This document shows positions 26,409 through 35,300 of a DNA stretch of 64,000 nt, piece by piece (position 1 is the first letter of the stretch; each line of letters begins with the position of its first letter). The stretch comes from Salinisphaera dokdonensis (GTDB lineage: Bacteria > Pseudomonadota > Gammaproteobacteria > Nevskiales > Salinisphaeraceae). The translations under genes and the position numbers were made by a program. Location: NCBI RefSeq assembly GCF_040361215.1, contig NZ_APND01000004.1, positions 372,001 to 436,000 of the forward strand, given 5' to 3'. Under the pieces are notes generated by a model. It had not been told where the DNA came from, ran no database searches, and saw only the letters and a program-made list of their open reading frames with translations.

Positions 26409-27680
26409 ATGATGAAGACGCGTATGTATGGGGTACTGGTCAGTTCGGCTTTTTTGCTGGCTGTGCCGGCTTGGGCGGACGACCTGAACGACAACACCGT
26501 TCAGGGCGATGGAAGCACACACGATCAGTCGGTCGATGTGACAACCGGCGCAATCGCCAGCAACAACTCGAGTGACTCGAGCGACAGCAGCACGACGAAT
26601 CGGACGGTTGGTGACACCAATAGCCAGAACGATAGCCGTAATCAAAGTGATAACAGCGACACCGTCGGCGACATCGCCAGTGGCAACCAGGTTACTTCGA
26701 ACAGCAACAATGACAGCCGCAATCAAGCCGACAGTCGCAACCAGAGCGACAATCGGGACATGAGTGATAGCAGCGACAACAGCGACAGCCGGGACATGAG
26801 CGACAGTCGCAACATGAGTGATAACAGCAACAACAGCGATAACAGCGACACCGTCGGCGATGTCGCCAGCGGCAACTCACTCGCATCCAACAGCAACAAC
26901 GACAACAGCGATAACAGCGATAACCGCGACATGAGCGATAGTCGCGATATGAGCGACAACAGCGACAACAGCGACAGTCGCGACATGAGCGATAACAGCA
27001 ACAACAGCGATAACAGCGACACAGTCGGTGACGTCGCCAGCGGCAATTCGCTCGCGTCCAACAGCAACAACGACAACAGCGATAACAGCGATAACAGCAA
27101 CAACAGCGACAATCGCGATCAGAGCGACAGTCGTGACATGAGCGACAACAGCAACAACAGCGACAATAGCGACACCGTCGGTGATGTCGCCAGCGGCAAC
27201 TCGCTTACGTCCAACAGTAATAACGACAACAGCGATCGCAGCGATAACAGCGACAATAGCGATAGCCGGGACATGAGCGACAGTCGTGATCAAAGCGACA
27301 ACCGTGACCAGACCGACAACCGCGACATGAGCGATAACAGCGTCGTCAACAATGACAATGACAGTGACGACGACACCGTGGGTGATGTGGCGGTTGACAG
27401 CTATAACGACAGTCGCGACATGAGCGACAACAGCACGGTTGTGCGTGACAGTGGCAATACCGACTTCGACATCGACGCAGCGGTAAGCCTCAACTCTCTG
27501 TCGGCGACGACCTCGGGCAGTGTTGTCTCACGCGGTCGTGGCGGGCTCCGCACCGGCGCCAATACCGTTACGAATCGGTCATTCGCAAATGCGGCAGGCA
27601 TCACTCAGCTGGGCCAGAACAGCGGCCATAACAGCAACGTGCAGCAGAGCGTGAGCGTTCAGGCGGAAATCAACCGCTAG
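26409..27680 (+). CDS. Exported Ser/Asp/Asn-repeat protein, candidate amyloid or matrix fibre subunit
   Basis: The 423-residue product starts at the ATG at 26409, with AGGAGA 3 nt upstream, and has a signal peptide (about 1-23, ending PAWA). About residues 45-340 are low-complexity hexads built of SD-N/R units such as SDSRDM and SDNSDN, broken by TVGDVASGN blocks. The last 80 residues are normal: a basic Gly/Arg patch (VVSRGRGGLRTGAN), then GITQLGQNSGHNSNVQQSVS. That ending resembles curlin- or Fap-type repeat motifs and recurs in two neighbours. The repeats are very acidic and may bind calcium. I know no exact family; the subunit role is inference from context. Confidence 0.8.
   Translation: MMKTRMYGVLVSSAFLLAVPAWADDLNDNTVQGDGSTHDQSVDVTTGAIASNNSSDSSDSSTTNRTVGDTNSQNDSRNQSDNSDTVGDIASGNQVTSNSNNDSRNQADSRNQSDNRDMSDSSDNSDSRDMSDSRNMSDNSNNSDNSDTVGDVASGNSLASNSNNDNSDNSDNRDMSDSRDMSDNSDNSDSRDMSDNSNNSDNSDTVGDVASGNSLASNSNNDNSDNSDNSNNSDNRDQSDSRDMSDNSNNSDNSDTVGDVASGNSLTSNSNNDNSDRSDNSDNSDSRDMSDSRDQSDNRDQTDNRDMSDNSVVNNDNDSDDDTVGDVAVDSYNDSRDMSDNSTVVRDSGNTDFDIDAAVSLNSLSATTSGSVVSRGRGGLRTGANTVTNRSFANAAGITQLGQNSGHNSNVQQSVSVQAEINR
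26604..27420 (+). repeat. Nested coding repeats: TVGD blocks in SD-rich hexads
   Basis: Codons for (D)TVGD recur with the Asp codon at 26658, 26847, 27018, 27171 and 27372, plus a diverged copy near 26604. The first three intervals are 189, 171 and 153 bp, each shorter by exactly 18 bp, which is one hexapeptide. The array seems to have grown and shrunk by whole hexads without losing frame. Confidence 0.85.
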
Positions 27681-27707
27681 CTCGGGATCGTGTATCAAAG
27701 CCCTATC

Positions 27708-27738
27708 GCCGGTGGAGAGGCCCAGGCCCTCCACCGGC
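27708..27738 (+). promoter_or_regulatory. Stable hairpin after the repeat-protein gene
   Basis: A perfect 10-bp stem (27708-27717 with 27729-27738) closes an 11-nt loop, 27 bp past the stop codon, followed only by a short CTTTC. It looks like a partial terminator or a 3' stabilising hairpin that would keep the repeat protein more abundant than the genes after it. Confidence 0.6.
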
Positions 27739-27797
27739 CTTTCGCCAGGGCCTGCAATACACATTGACCAAGCTGAAAACTCCGGGAGTCCCGCGCC

Positions 27798-28166
27798 ATG
27801 AATTTTTCCAGCCTCACAGCAAGCGTCCGCGCAGCAGGACTGAGTGGCACGCTACTGATTGTACTGTTCAGTCCGCTATCCCTCGCAGCCTTGGCAGAAG
27901 ACGACTTCGCCGCACCCATTGCAGAACAGGAACTGGCTACTCACCGCGGACGTGAAGGCACGACGATCATCGATATTGTGTCTTCGACCAGCCGTCAGGA
28001 CGGGCTCGTGATCGATAGCGTTGCGACCGGTAATAACAACGGCGGCAACGTCATACGCGATGCGGCGTTTTCTGGCGTACGCGGCCACGCGACGGTCATA
28101 CAGAACAGCGGCAACAACAACGTGATCCAGGACTCGACCATCTACAACTTCTCGATCAGCCCCTGA
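27798..28166 (+). CDS. Small exported protein with C-terminal QNS motif, candidate minor subunit
   Basis: The 122-residue product has a signal peptide (about 1-33, ending ALA). A double-glycine-like motif, with E45-L46 and G51-R52 (EQELATHRGR), follows. The C-terminal half is Asn/Gly/Ile-rich and ends with VIQNSGNNNVIQDSTIYNF, matching the ends of the repeat protein and of the product at 28919. It could be a nucleator or minor subunit; no exact family is recognised. It lies 3 bp before the C39 peptidase gene. Confidence 0.75.
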   Translation: MNFSSLTASVRAAGLSGTLLIVLFSPLSLAALAEDDFAAPIAEQELATHRGREGTTIIDIVSSTSRQDGLVIDSVATGNNNGGNVIRDAAFSGVRGHATVIQNSGNNNVIQDSTIYNFSISP

Positions 28167-28169
28167 GTC

Positions 28170-28901
28170 ATGACGACGGCTACTTCATTATTCAGCGCAT
28201 CGAGTATCAGGTCGTACTCGCTGGCTGCATGGCTGCTCGTCGTCTTGTGCTTCATCACTACATCTGAGGCCCATGCCGGACAACTCCACATGCTTGCCGG
28301 CGGCGTGAACATCAATGTAGGGATCACAAGCGTAAAGGAACGCAAGTTCCGCACGGTCCTGCAGCAGCGTTACGACTATAGCTGCGGCTCGGCCGCACTA
28401 GCCTCCCTGCTGACCTATCACTACGACGATCCAGTGCAAGAGCTCGCGGTCTTTGACGGCATGTACGAGCATGGCGATCAGGCCAAGATTGCCCACGAAG
28501 GATTCTCTCTGCTCGATATGAAGCAGTATCTGGAGCGCCGAGGCTATTCCTCCGACGGCTTCCGGGTTTCGCTGGACAAGCTGGTCGAGAATGAAATACC
28601 GGCGATCGTGCTGCTGGATCGAAACGGCTACCTGCATTTCGTGCTGATCAAGGGTGTTACCGCGAAGCAGGTACTCGTCGGCGATCCCGCCCTGGGGGTA
28701 CGCACATTCTCGCGCAACGAATTCGAACAGATGTGGAACGGCATCGTCTTTGTCGTCCGCAGCCACCGTTCGCTGGCGAAGGACAGTTTCAATCGGCGAG
28801 AGGAATGGAACCTATGGGTTAAAGCTCCGCTCGGCGAGAGTCTGCCCACCCCCAGCCTGGCGTCGTTCGCCCTGCTGCGTCCGCCGCGTCGTGACTTCTG
28901 A
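28170..28901 (+). CDS. Exported C39-family cysteine peptidase (FapD-like)
   Basis: The 243-residue product has a signal peptide (about 1-36) and a papain-like C39 domain. The oxyanion Gln66, catalytic Cys72 (QQRYDYSCGSAALASLL), His156 (YLHFVLIKG) and Asp172 (VLVGDPALG) are all present at the usual spacings. Unlike C39 domains of bacteriocin ABC exporters it is stand-alone and periplasmic, as in FapD of Pseudomonas functional-amyloid operons. It probably processes one or both flanking exported proteins; that is inference. Confidence 0.88.
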   Translation: MTTATSLFSASSIRSYSLAAWLLVVLCFITTSEAHAGQLHMLAGGVNINVGITSVKERKFRTVLQQRYDYSCGSAALASLLTYHYDDPVQELAVFDGMYEHGDQAKIAHEGFSLLDMKQYLERRGYSSDGFRVSLDKLVENEIPAIVLLDRNGYLHFVLIKGVTAKQVLVGDPALGVRTFSRNEFEQMWNGIVFVVRSHRSLAKDSFNRREEWNLWVKAPLGESLPTPSLASFALLRPPRRDF

Positions 28902-28918
28902 TTCGGGAGGGCCTAGTC

Positions 28919-29527
28919 ATGCAATACACGAAATCAAGGCGCTACAAGGCAATAAATCGAAAAGTATTGGCGGGACGCCGGCTGCGAGTGCTCGGTTGCG
29001 CATCCGCGTTGTTATTCAGCGCGGCGGCCAGCGCCGAGTTCGCCTCGCGACTGATCGACATCCCCAGCACGCCATTTGCGGACAGTTCAACGCGGCTCAC
29101 TCTAGCCGAACTCGATCAATATCGAGGCGGTTTCGTCTCGAACAAAGGGTTCGAATTCTCTTTCGGCCTGACGAGCTACCACCAGGTCAACGACAATCCG
29201 CTGGTTGCCCAGACTCTCTTCGCAATCGAGGATGTCATCGGTAGCTTGTCGCGCGGCGTCGGGGCGCCCCCTGCGCTAGCGATGACCGACACGCGACAGC
29301 CGGTCGCGATTCAACTCGGGCCAGGCAATCGCATTGAGTCGAGCATCCTCAACACGAATACCGGCATGGCCCATACCATCATTCAGAATTCGCTGGACAA
29401 CCAATTGATACGTAACGCCACCGTCTACGACTTCCAACTCAGCAACGTGCGCACGCTTACCAACGGCCTGAACGCGGAGTTACGCCGCTCAATGATCCAG
29501 CGCCAGTTGGTGGACTCTATCCGCTGA
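28919..29527 (+). CDS. Exported protein with double-glycine-like motif and QNS motif
   Basis: The 202-residue product has a long basic N-region and a signal peptide ending near AASA (about 39). L60, E64, L65, Y68, G70 and G71 fall on the -12, -8, -7, -4, -2 and -1 positions of double-glycine leaders (LTLAELDQYRGG). Near residues 153-174 it repeats the QNS motif (TIIQNSLDNQLIRNATVYDF). It may be the counterpart of FapE or a minor subunit. It is the last gene of the cluster; tRNA-Thr follows. Confidence 0.72.
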   Translation: MQYTKSRRYKAINRKVLAGRRLRVLGCASALLFSAAASAEFASRLIDIPSTPFADSSTRLTLAELDQYRGGFVSNKGFEFSFGLTSYHQVNDNPLVAQTLFAIEDVIGSLSRGVGAPPALAMTDTRQPVAIQLGPGNRIESSILNTNTGMAHTIIQNSLDNQLIRNATVYDFQLSNVRTLTNGLNAELRRSMIQRQLVDSIR

Positions 29528-29614
29528 TATCCAATGCCGCGCCGCAGGCCAGTGTCAGACGGCGGCGCGCGTTGTGTCTGACCGCGCCCCGATCGAGAAT
29601 CTTGCCCGTACTGA

Positions 29615-29643
29615 TTGTCCAAGGCGCAGGGTTTCTCTATAAT
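29615..29643 (+). promoter_or_regulatory. Sigma70 promoter of tRNA-Thr
   Basis: TTGTCC at 29615-29620 and a perfect TATAAT at 29638-29643 are 17 bp apart, followed by a GC-rich discriminator (CCGCGCC) of the kind seen in stringently controlled stable RNA genes. The tRNA begins 19 bp later. Confidence 0.82.
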
Positions 29644-29662
29644 CCGCGCCTTGCCGCACGGA

Positions 29663-29738
29663 GCCGGGGTAGCTCAGTCGGTAGAGCAACTGATTCGTAA
29701 TTAGTAGGTCGGAGGTTCGATTCCTCTCCCCGGCACCA
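29663..29738 (+). tRNA. tRNA-Thr (anticodon CGT)
   Basis: The 76-nt cloverleaf has a 7-bp acceptor stem (GCCGGGG with CCCCGGC), anticodon loop TTCGTAA (anticodon CGT), T-loop TTCGATT and an encoded CCA. Confidence 0.97.
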
Positions 29739-29913
29739 TCCCTTGACGCATCCATGCCAAGGGCAGCTCATGCGGCTGACCCGCACCCTCCAGATACCGA
29801 ACGCCCCGGTTTCGACTCGCGTCTGCCCACGCTACTCACCGTTTGTCGGAGAAACGTCCGCGCCGGTCAGCGTTGCGGGTACGCAAGGCGCTTCGAGTGC
29901 CGATACTGGATGC

Positions 29914-30459
29914 ATGGGGGATCATCCGCACACCGTTACGAACCACCAGCGCGCCCGAGGCTTCACGCTTCTGGAACTGCTGGTCACGATCGCCGTGGCC
30001 GCGATTCTGCTGGCTATTGCCATTCCCTCATATCGTAGCGTTGTCCAGCGCAACGCCATGGCTGCCACGGTCAACGACCTCGTCGGCGACCTCAACTACG
30101 CGCGCAGTCAGGCTGTCACGCGCGGGCAGCGAGTGTATGTCTGCAAGAGCAGCGGCAACTCGGCATGCAATGCCGGTGGCGACTGGAGCCAGGGTTGGCT
30201 CGTCTACGTGCCGGATCCCGACAGTACGACGCCCACTCGCGCGAATACGCTGCGGGTTCGGGGTGCCCTCGAAGGCCAAATCACCATAAGCGGCAACAAC
30301 AACGTCGATTCCGTGGCGTTCTTCGACCCCAATGGATTCGCCATGGGCAGTATCGGCACCTTTACTGCCAACGCCGACTCGACCGCGCAGCAGACCGAAA
30401 TCGTGATCAGTGGCACGGGGCGCATTCGAACCGAGAAGACCGTGGAGACGAGCAGCTGA
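29914..30459 (+). CDS. fimT: Type IV minor pilin, FimT/GspH family
   Basis: The product (181 residues from the ATG at 29914) has the prepilin peptidase motif RGFTLLELLVTIAVAAILLA after a short basic leader and the GspH domain (NDLVGDLNYARSQAVTRGQRV, and near the end ISGTGRIRTE). FimT-type minor pilins prime pilus assembly and can bind DNA in related species. The frame is open further upstream, so the start is uncertain. It begins the minor-pilin operon and overlaps pilV by one base (TGATG). Confidence 0.85.
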   Translation: MGDHPHTVTNHQRARGFTLLELLVTIAVAAILLAIAIPSYRSVVQRNAMAATVNDLVGDLNYARSQAVTRGQRVYVCKSSGNSACNAGGDWSQGWLVYVPDPDSTTPTRANTLRVRGALEGQITISGNNNVDSVAFFDPNGFAMGSIGTFTANADSTAQQTEIVISGTGRIRTEKTVETSS

Positions 30460-31010
30460 TGCACGCGGCATTCCCATCGCTACCGAGAAATCAAACCGGA
30501 TTTACGCTCCTTGAGGCGCTTGTGACCGTCGTTATCGTCTCGATCGGGCTGCTTGGCATTCTGGGGCTGCAGACCGTGAGTATCGCCAACACGGCCTCTT
30601 CGTCTGCGCGCAGCGACGCGACGCTTGCTGCCGACAACATGGCGGATCGCATGCGTGTGAACTTCCTCGGCGCGCGCGATGGCGCCTATGAAGGCATCGC
30701 GAACCCGGCGGCCGAGGGCAGCAGTGAGCCCAAAGCATGTACGCCCAATAAGACATGCGACCCCAGCGCCATGGCCACCCGCGACGCCTGGGAGTGGGAC
30801 AAGCAGATTTCCGAGAGACTTCCCAACGGCGCTGGCTATGTCGATTGTGAAGAAAGTGTGGGCGGCGAATGTGTCAGTTATCTCATTACGGTGCTCTGGA
30901 GCGAGCGCGATCCCGATCGTGGCGCAGGGGCTGCGGAAGTGGATATGGCCCAATGTGACAACGGCGACGCCATGGTGAGTGGCTGCTTCCAGACCGTGGT
31001 GCGCCCATGA
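30459..31010 (+). CDS. pilV: Type IV minor pilin PilV
   Basis: The 183-residue product has a prepilin cleavage motif (QTGFTLLEALVTVVIVSIGL) and the PilV-like GILGLQTVSIANTASS helix. Two Cys pairs lie in the globular part (CTPNKTC and CEESVGGEC). PilV helps form the tip-priming complex. Both ends overlap neighbours. Confidence 0.9.
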   Translation: MHAAFPSLPRNQTGFTLLEALVTVVIVSIGLLGILGLQTVSIANTASSSARSDATLAADNMADRMRVNFLGARDGAYEGIANPAAEGSSEPKACTPNKTCDPSAMATRDAWEWDKQISERLPNGAGYVDCEESVGGECVSYLITVLWSERDPDRGAGAAEVDMAQCDNGDAMVSGCFQTVVRP

Positions 31011-31783
31011 TGAACACCATCCGTCCGCGCGCCAACGCCGGTTTCAGCCTCGTGGAGCTAATGGTTGCTCTGGTCGTCGGCCTGCTGCTGCTTGCGGGCG
31101 TGCTCCAGATTCTGCTGGGTAACCGTGAGAGCTTCGAGGCGCAGCGTGGGCTCGCCGACGTTCAAGAACAGGGCCGCCTCGCGAGTTTCTTCATTGAAAA
31201 TGTGATCGCCCATGCCGGCCACCGTGTCGATCTGATCGCCGACGAGGAGTTCCTCTTCTCTGCCGAGAATACCGATGACGGCTTCACCTTGGTGGACGGC
31301 GGTGTCGTATCGGGGATCGATAGCGGCGAAGGCGAAGGGGATGACGCCGTACATGTGCGCTTCGAGTCGGATGGCAATTTCCGAGACTGCACCGGCGCAG
31401 CGGTCGGCACGCCCGATACGCCCGTCGTCGGTAATTTCTCCTTGTCAGTAGACGACACCGGCATTCTGCGGTGTAACGGCGTTCCGCTGACGGAAGAAGG
31501 CAGCGTGGCCCGCTTTCGAGTTCGATATGGCCTCGATACAGACGCCGATAAGGACAACGTCGTCGATGCTTATGTCGATGCGTTAGGCAACGACGATACC
31601 CAGCTCGATGTGCGCAGCCTGCGGCTGCAACTGCTACTGCGTAGCGATGAGAACGTCTTGGCACAAGGCTTCGCACGCGACTTCGAGTTTGCAGACGGGA
31701 GCACGTTCACCAGCACCGACGACGACCGGCGTGCCTATCAATTCATTGACCAGACTGTTGCCCTGCGCAACTTGCTGCCATGA
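31007..31783 (+). CDS. pilW: Type IV minor pilin PilW
   Basis: The 258-residue product begins with a prepilin motif (NAGFSLVELMVALVVGLLLL) and has the PilW-type RESFEAQRGLADVQEQGRLA helix that follows. The length fits PilW. It overlaps pilV and pilX by 4 bp each, so the operon is translationally coupled. Confidence 0.9.
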   Translation: MMNTIRPRANAGFSLVELMVALVVGLLLLAGVLQILLGNRESFEAQRGLADVQEQGRLASFFIENVIAHAGHRVDLIADEEFLFSAENTDDGFTLVDGGVVSGIDSGEGEGDDAVHVRFESDGNFRDCTGAAVGTPDTPVVGNFSLSVDDTGILRCNGVPLTEEGSVARFRVRYGLDTDADKDNVVDAYVDALGNDDTQLDVRSLRLQLLLRSDENVLAQGFARDFEFADGSTFTSTDDDRRAYQFIDQTVALRNLLP

Positions 31784-32379
31784 GGCGGTTCATGCACATA
31801 CCGAAGACCCGCCGCGAAAACGGCTTCGTGCTCGTTACGAGCCTGATCTTTCTGGTCGTGATCACGCTACTTGCGGTTTCCGCAATCAACTCCTCGACGC
31901 TGCAGGAACGCATGGCCTCCAATCAGCGTGAGAAGTCGCGCGCCCGCCAGGCCGCAGACGCGGCGCTTCGGCGCGGCGAGCTTCTTCTCCAAGATGCGGC
32001 GTTCACCACACCGCAAGCCCCTGGCTCCACGGTGGCGGTAAGTTTCCCGAACGACTCCAAGACCAGCACCGGCGCTATCTCTGTGAAGCTCTGGCAGCGT
32101 GCGGACATGATCGAAGACGAAGACAAGAAAGATAGCGCGGATGCATTTCTAGACGACTCAACCTGGGCAGACGGCAAACCACTCTCGTACGTGCTGGATA
32201 CACAGATGCCGCCTATCGACTACTTCGTGGAAGATTACGATTGTGTCGCCCGAGATTTGAACCCCGATACCTCGGCGGTCTGCGATGGCGCAATGCTGTA
32301 TCGGATTACCGCTCGCGCGCGCGGCCAGAATCCGGCTGCACTCGCCGTTACACAAAGCCTCTACGAAAAGAACTACTAA
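31780..32379 (+). CDS. pilX: Type IV minor pilin PilX
   Basis: The 199-residue product starts with a PilX-like N-terminus (RENGFVLVTSLIFLVVITLL) and the NSSTLQERMASNQREKSRA helix typical of PilX. It overlaps pilY1 as TAATG. The globular domain is acidic and has a C-x8-C-like pair near the end. Confidence 0.9.
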   Translation: MRRFMHIPKTRRENGFVLVTSLIFLVVITLLAVSAINSSTLQERMASNQREKSRARQAADAALRRGELLLQDAAFTTPQAPGSTVAVSFPNDSKTSTGAISVKLWQRADMIEDEDKKDSADAFLDDSTWADGKPLSYVLDTQMPPIDYFVEDYDCVARDLNPDTSAVCDGAMLYRITARARGQNPAALAVTQSLYEKNY

Positions 32380-35300
32380 TGGCGGCGCCCATGAGCATCA
32401 TCGGAATGAAAAAAACTTTACGCCGCCAGTTCACCTCGTTCTTCGCTGCATCAGTGCTGGCCAGTGCATTCGGATCTGCAACGGCAGCGGATTATCTCGA
32501 GCTATCGCAAACGCCATTGTTCTCAGGCACGAGCGCCGAGCCGAATGTACTGGTTGCCGTCGACGATTCCGGCTCCATGGACATGGAGACGCTTTTCCCG
32601 ACAGACGAAGGGTGGCTCTACTGGAGCGACAACAACAGTGCCGGGGCCGATAGCAACGGTACGTTCTATAACAGCGGGGAGACTTACGGCTACCTGTTTC
32701 CGTTCGATCAGATCCTCGCCCAAGGCCTGACGATTCCGCCAATCCCCGAGCTCGCTTACGCGCGTTCTTCAGACTACAACAAGGCCTATTTCAATCCCGC
32801 TACCGAATATAGCGCGTGGCCGACCGAAAGCTATCCGCCGACAGAACCCGATGAGGCGCTCTACGATCCAAATGAAGCCGATGGCGATATAAATCTGACT
32901 ACGACTAACTCCGGAGCCTTCGATTTTCAAACGGGAATGGTGATTCCCGCAACGGACTACGGAAATATCCCTGACCGCAATGGATATATCTGTTTCAACA
33001 GGACTACCGGGGCAATTCGCGAGCCCAGTGTCTTTTTGGGTTTCATCATTTTCTGCCCTTCGGGATTCGAGAGACTATTGACCAGTAGGCTTCCAGAGCG
33101 GGATCAGGAAACTGTAAATACAGCTTCGACGCGAACGGTCAATTATTTCCCGGCAACGTTCTATTTGTCTCAATCGACATCGCTGCCAACTGATTTTGGG
33201 TATAGAAGCGAAAAGGTCTTAACAGGCAAAGGGCCTGCTGGCGAGACGATGAACGGCTATGAAATTAAGCCGGAAAACTTTACAAGCTCCCCCGTAATAG
33301 AAGGCAAAACACCCTATCAACGGGCAATTCAGAACTTCGCGAATTGGTTTACCTATTATCGAAAGCGCCATTTGGCGACCCGCGGCGGGATCGTAGCCGC
33401 GTTCGATCGCATCGAAGACATCCGTGTTGCTGGCTGCACTATCAACGGCCGCCGCGATTTGTCGACGGGCAACAATAACCTGACCATGAAAACGCTCAAC
33501 GACACAGCAGAGCGTTCAGATTTCTATAGCAGCGTTTTCGCCATCGACTACTCCACGAGCCGTGGCACGCCCAATAGAGAGGCGCTCGACTATCTCGGTC
33601 AACAGATCGAGAACAACGATTCCATCATTACCGAGCCATGCCAGCGTAACTTCTCGATCCTGTTCACCGACGGCTACTCGAACCCGACCACGGGTTCCCG
33701 CGTCGGCAACGTCGACGGAAAGTATGGTTCGCCCTTTGGGGACGGCCAATCGAACACCATCGCGGACATCGCGATGCATTACTACCAAGATCTCGACACG
33801 CAGGTCGAGGGCATTCTGCGCCCCCCCGAAGCTTGCCGGGAACCGAATCCCTCACCACGTCTAAACTGCCAGACCGATCTGCACATGGTGACGTTCGGCG
33901 TAACGCTTAATCAGACCGGCACCATCTTCAACAATTTGCCCGCATTCGAGGCACAGAACCGCGACCCCTACACGAATCCGCCCAACTGGCCAGATGCGAA
34001 TACCGACGGGCGAAGCAGAAAACAGGTGGACGACCTCTGGCACGCGACGGTGAACTCTCGCGGCGAGCTGCTCAACGCAGAAACACCCGCCGAGATTGCC
34101 GATCGTTTCACGACCGCCCTACAGCGCATTCTCGGCGAGACCGGCACCGCAAGTAGTGTGTCCCTCAACAGCTCGAGCCTCACCACCGATTCGGCCGCTT
34201 ACAAGGCGAGCTTTACGGCCGGCGCCTGGAGCGGTGAGTTGCAAGCGCTTCCTCAGCTAGCCAACGGCGTATTCGGTGAGCCGTTGTGGCAGGCATCCAA
34301 GACCCTTGGCGACCCGGATGACGCAAATTACACCGCGCCAAACCAGCGCGTGATTCTTACGCGCGCGCAAAACAACTGCGGCAACAACGGCAAACGTAGC
34401 ACCGTGCCTTTCCGATACGCGGAGTTCAAAAGCAACTGCAAGCCACTCACCCAGAACGAGGTGAACTTCATCCGCGGCGACGACAGCCAGGAACGCGCGA
34501 ATGGCGGCGATTTCCGCAACCGGAACGGCCTCGTCTTGGGCGATATCGTGCATTCGAATCCCCATTACGTCGGCGCGCCGAATCGTGTGCGCTACCCCTT
34601 CGACTGGGACGATCGCCTCACGCAGACGAATGAACGAACTGCCGAAGACGTCGCGGGCCCCTATTCCGCGCCCGACGGCAGCGGATTTTCACAGGGATCC
34701 GCCAAAAACCGCCGTCCGATGGTTTATGTCGGCGCGAACGACGGCATGCTGCATGGCTTCGACGCCGAAACGGGCCAGGAACGCCTTGCCTATATTCCAG
34801 GCAATGTGCTTGACGGACTCGCGGATCTGACCAAATCCGGCTATTCGCACCGCTACTACGTGGATGCGTCTCCCGTTTCCGGCGACGTGATTATCGACAA
34901 GGATTGGAGAACCGTTCTTGTCGGCGGCCTCGGCGCAGGCGGCCGAAGCGTCTACGCGCTCGACATCACCGATCCCAGCCCGAGTGCTTTCAACGAATCC
35001 AACACCGACGTCGTACTCTGGGAATACGAGCACGAAGAACTCGGAAACACTTTTGGGCAGCCGTCGATCGTGCGCCTGCACGACGGTCGCTGGGCTGCTG
35101 TGTTCGGTAACGGCTACAACAGCGTCAGTGGCAGTGCCCAGTTGTTCATCGTGGATATCGCGAGCGGCGATCTGATCAAGCGGATCGACACTGGCGCAGG
35201 CCCGGATAAGGCCCCCGATCCCTGTGCTGTCGATATCAACCTGGTCGGCGTTAACCTAGGTCTCATCTGTAGAAACGACGACGACGATGATGATGATGAC

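Noticed and set aside
26604..27420. Regular DNA repeats that might be a CRISPR array
   Set aside because: The repeats are in one long reading frame, differ in sequence, have no unique spacers, and no cas gene is present.
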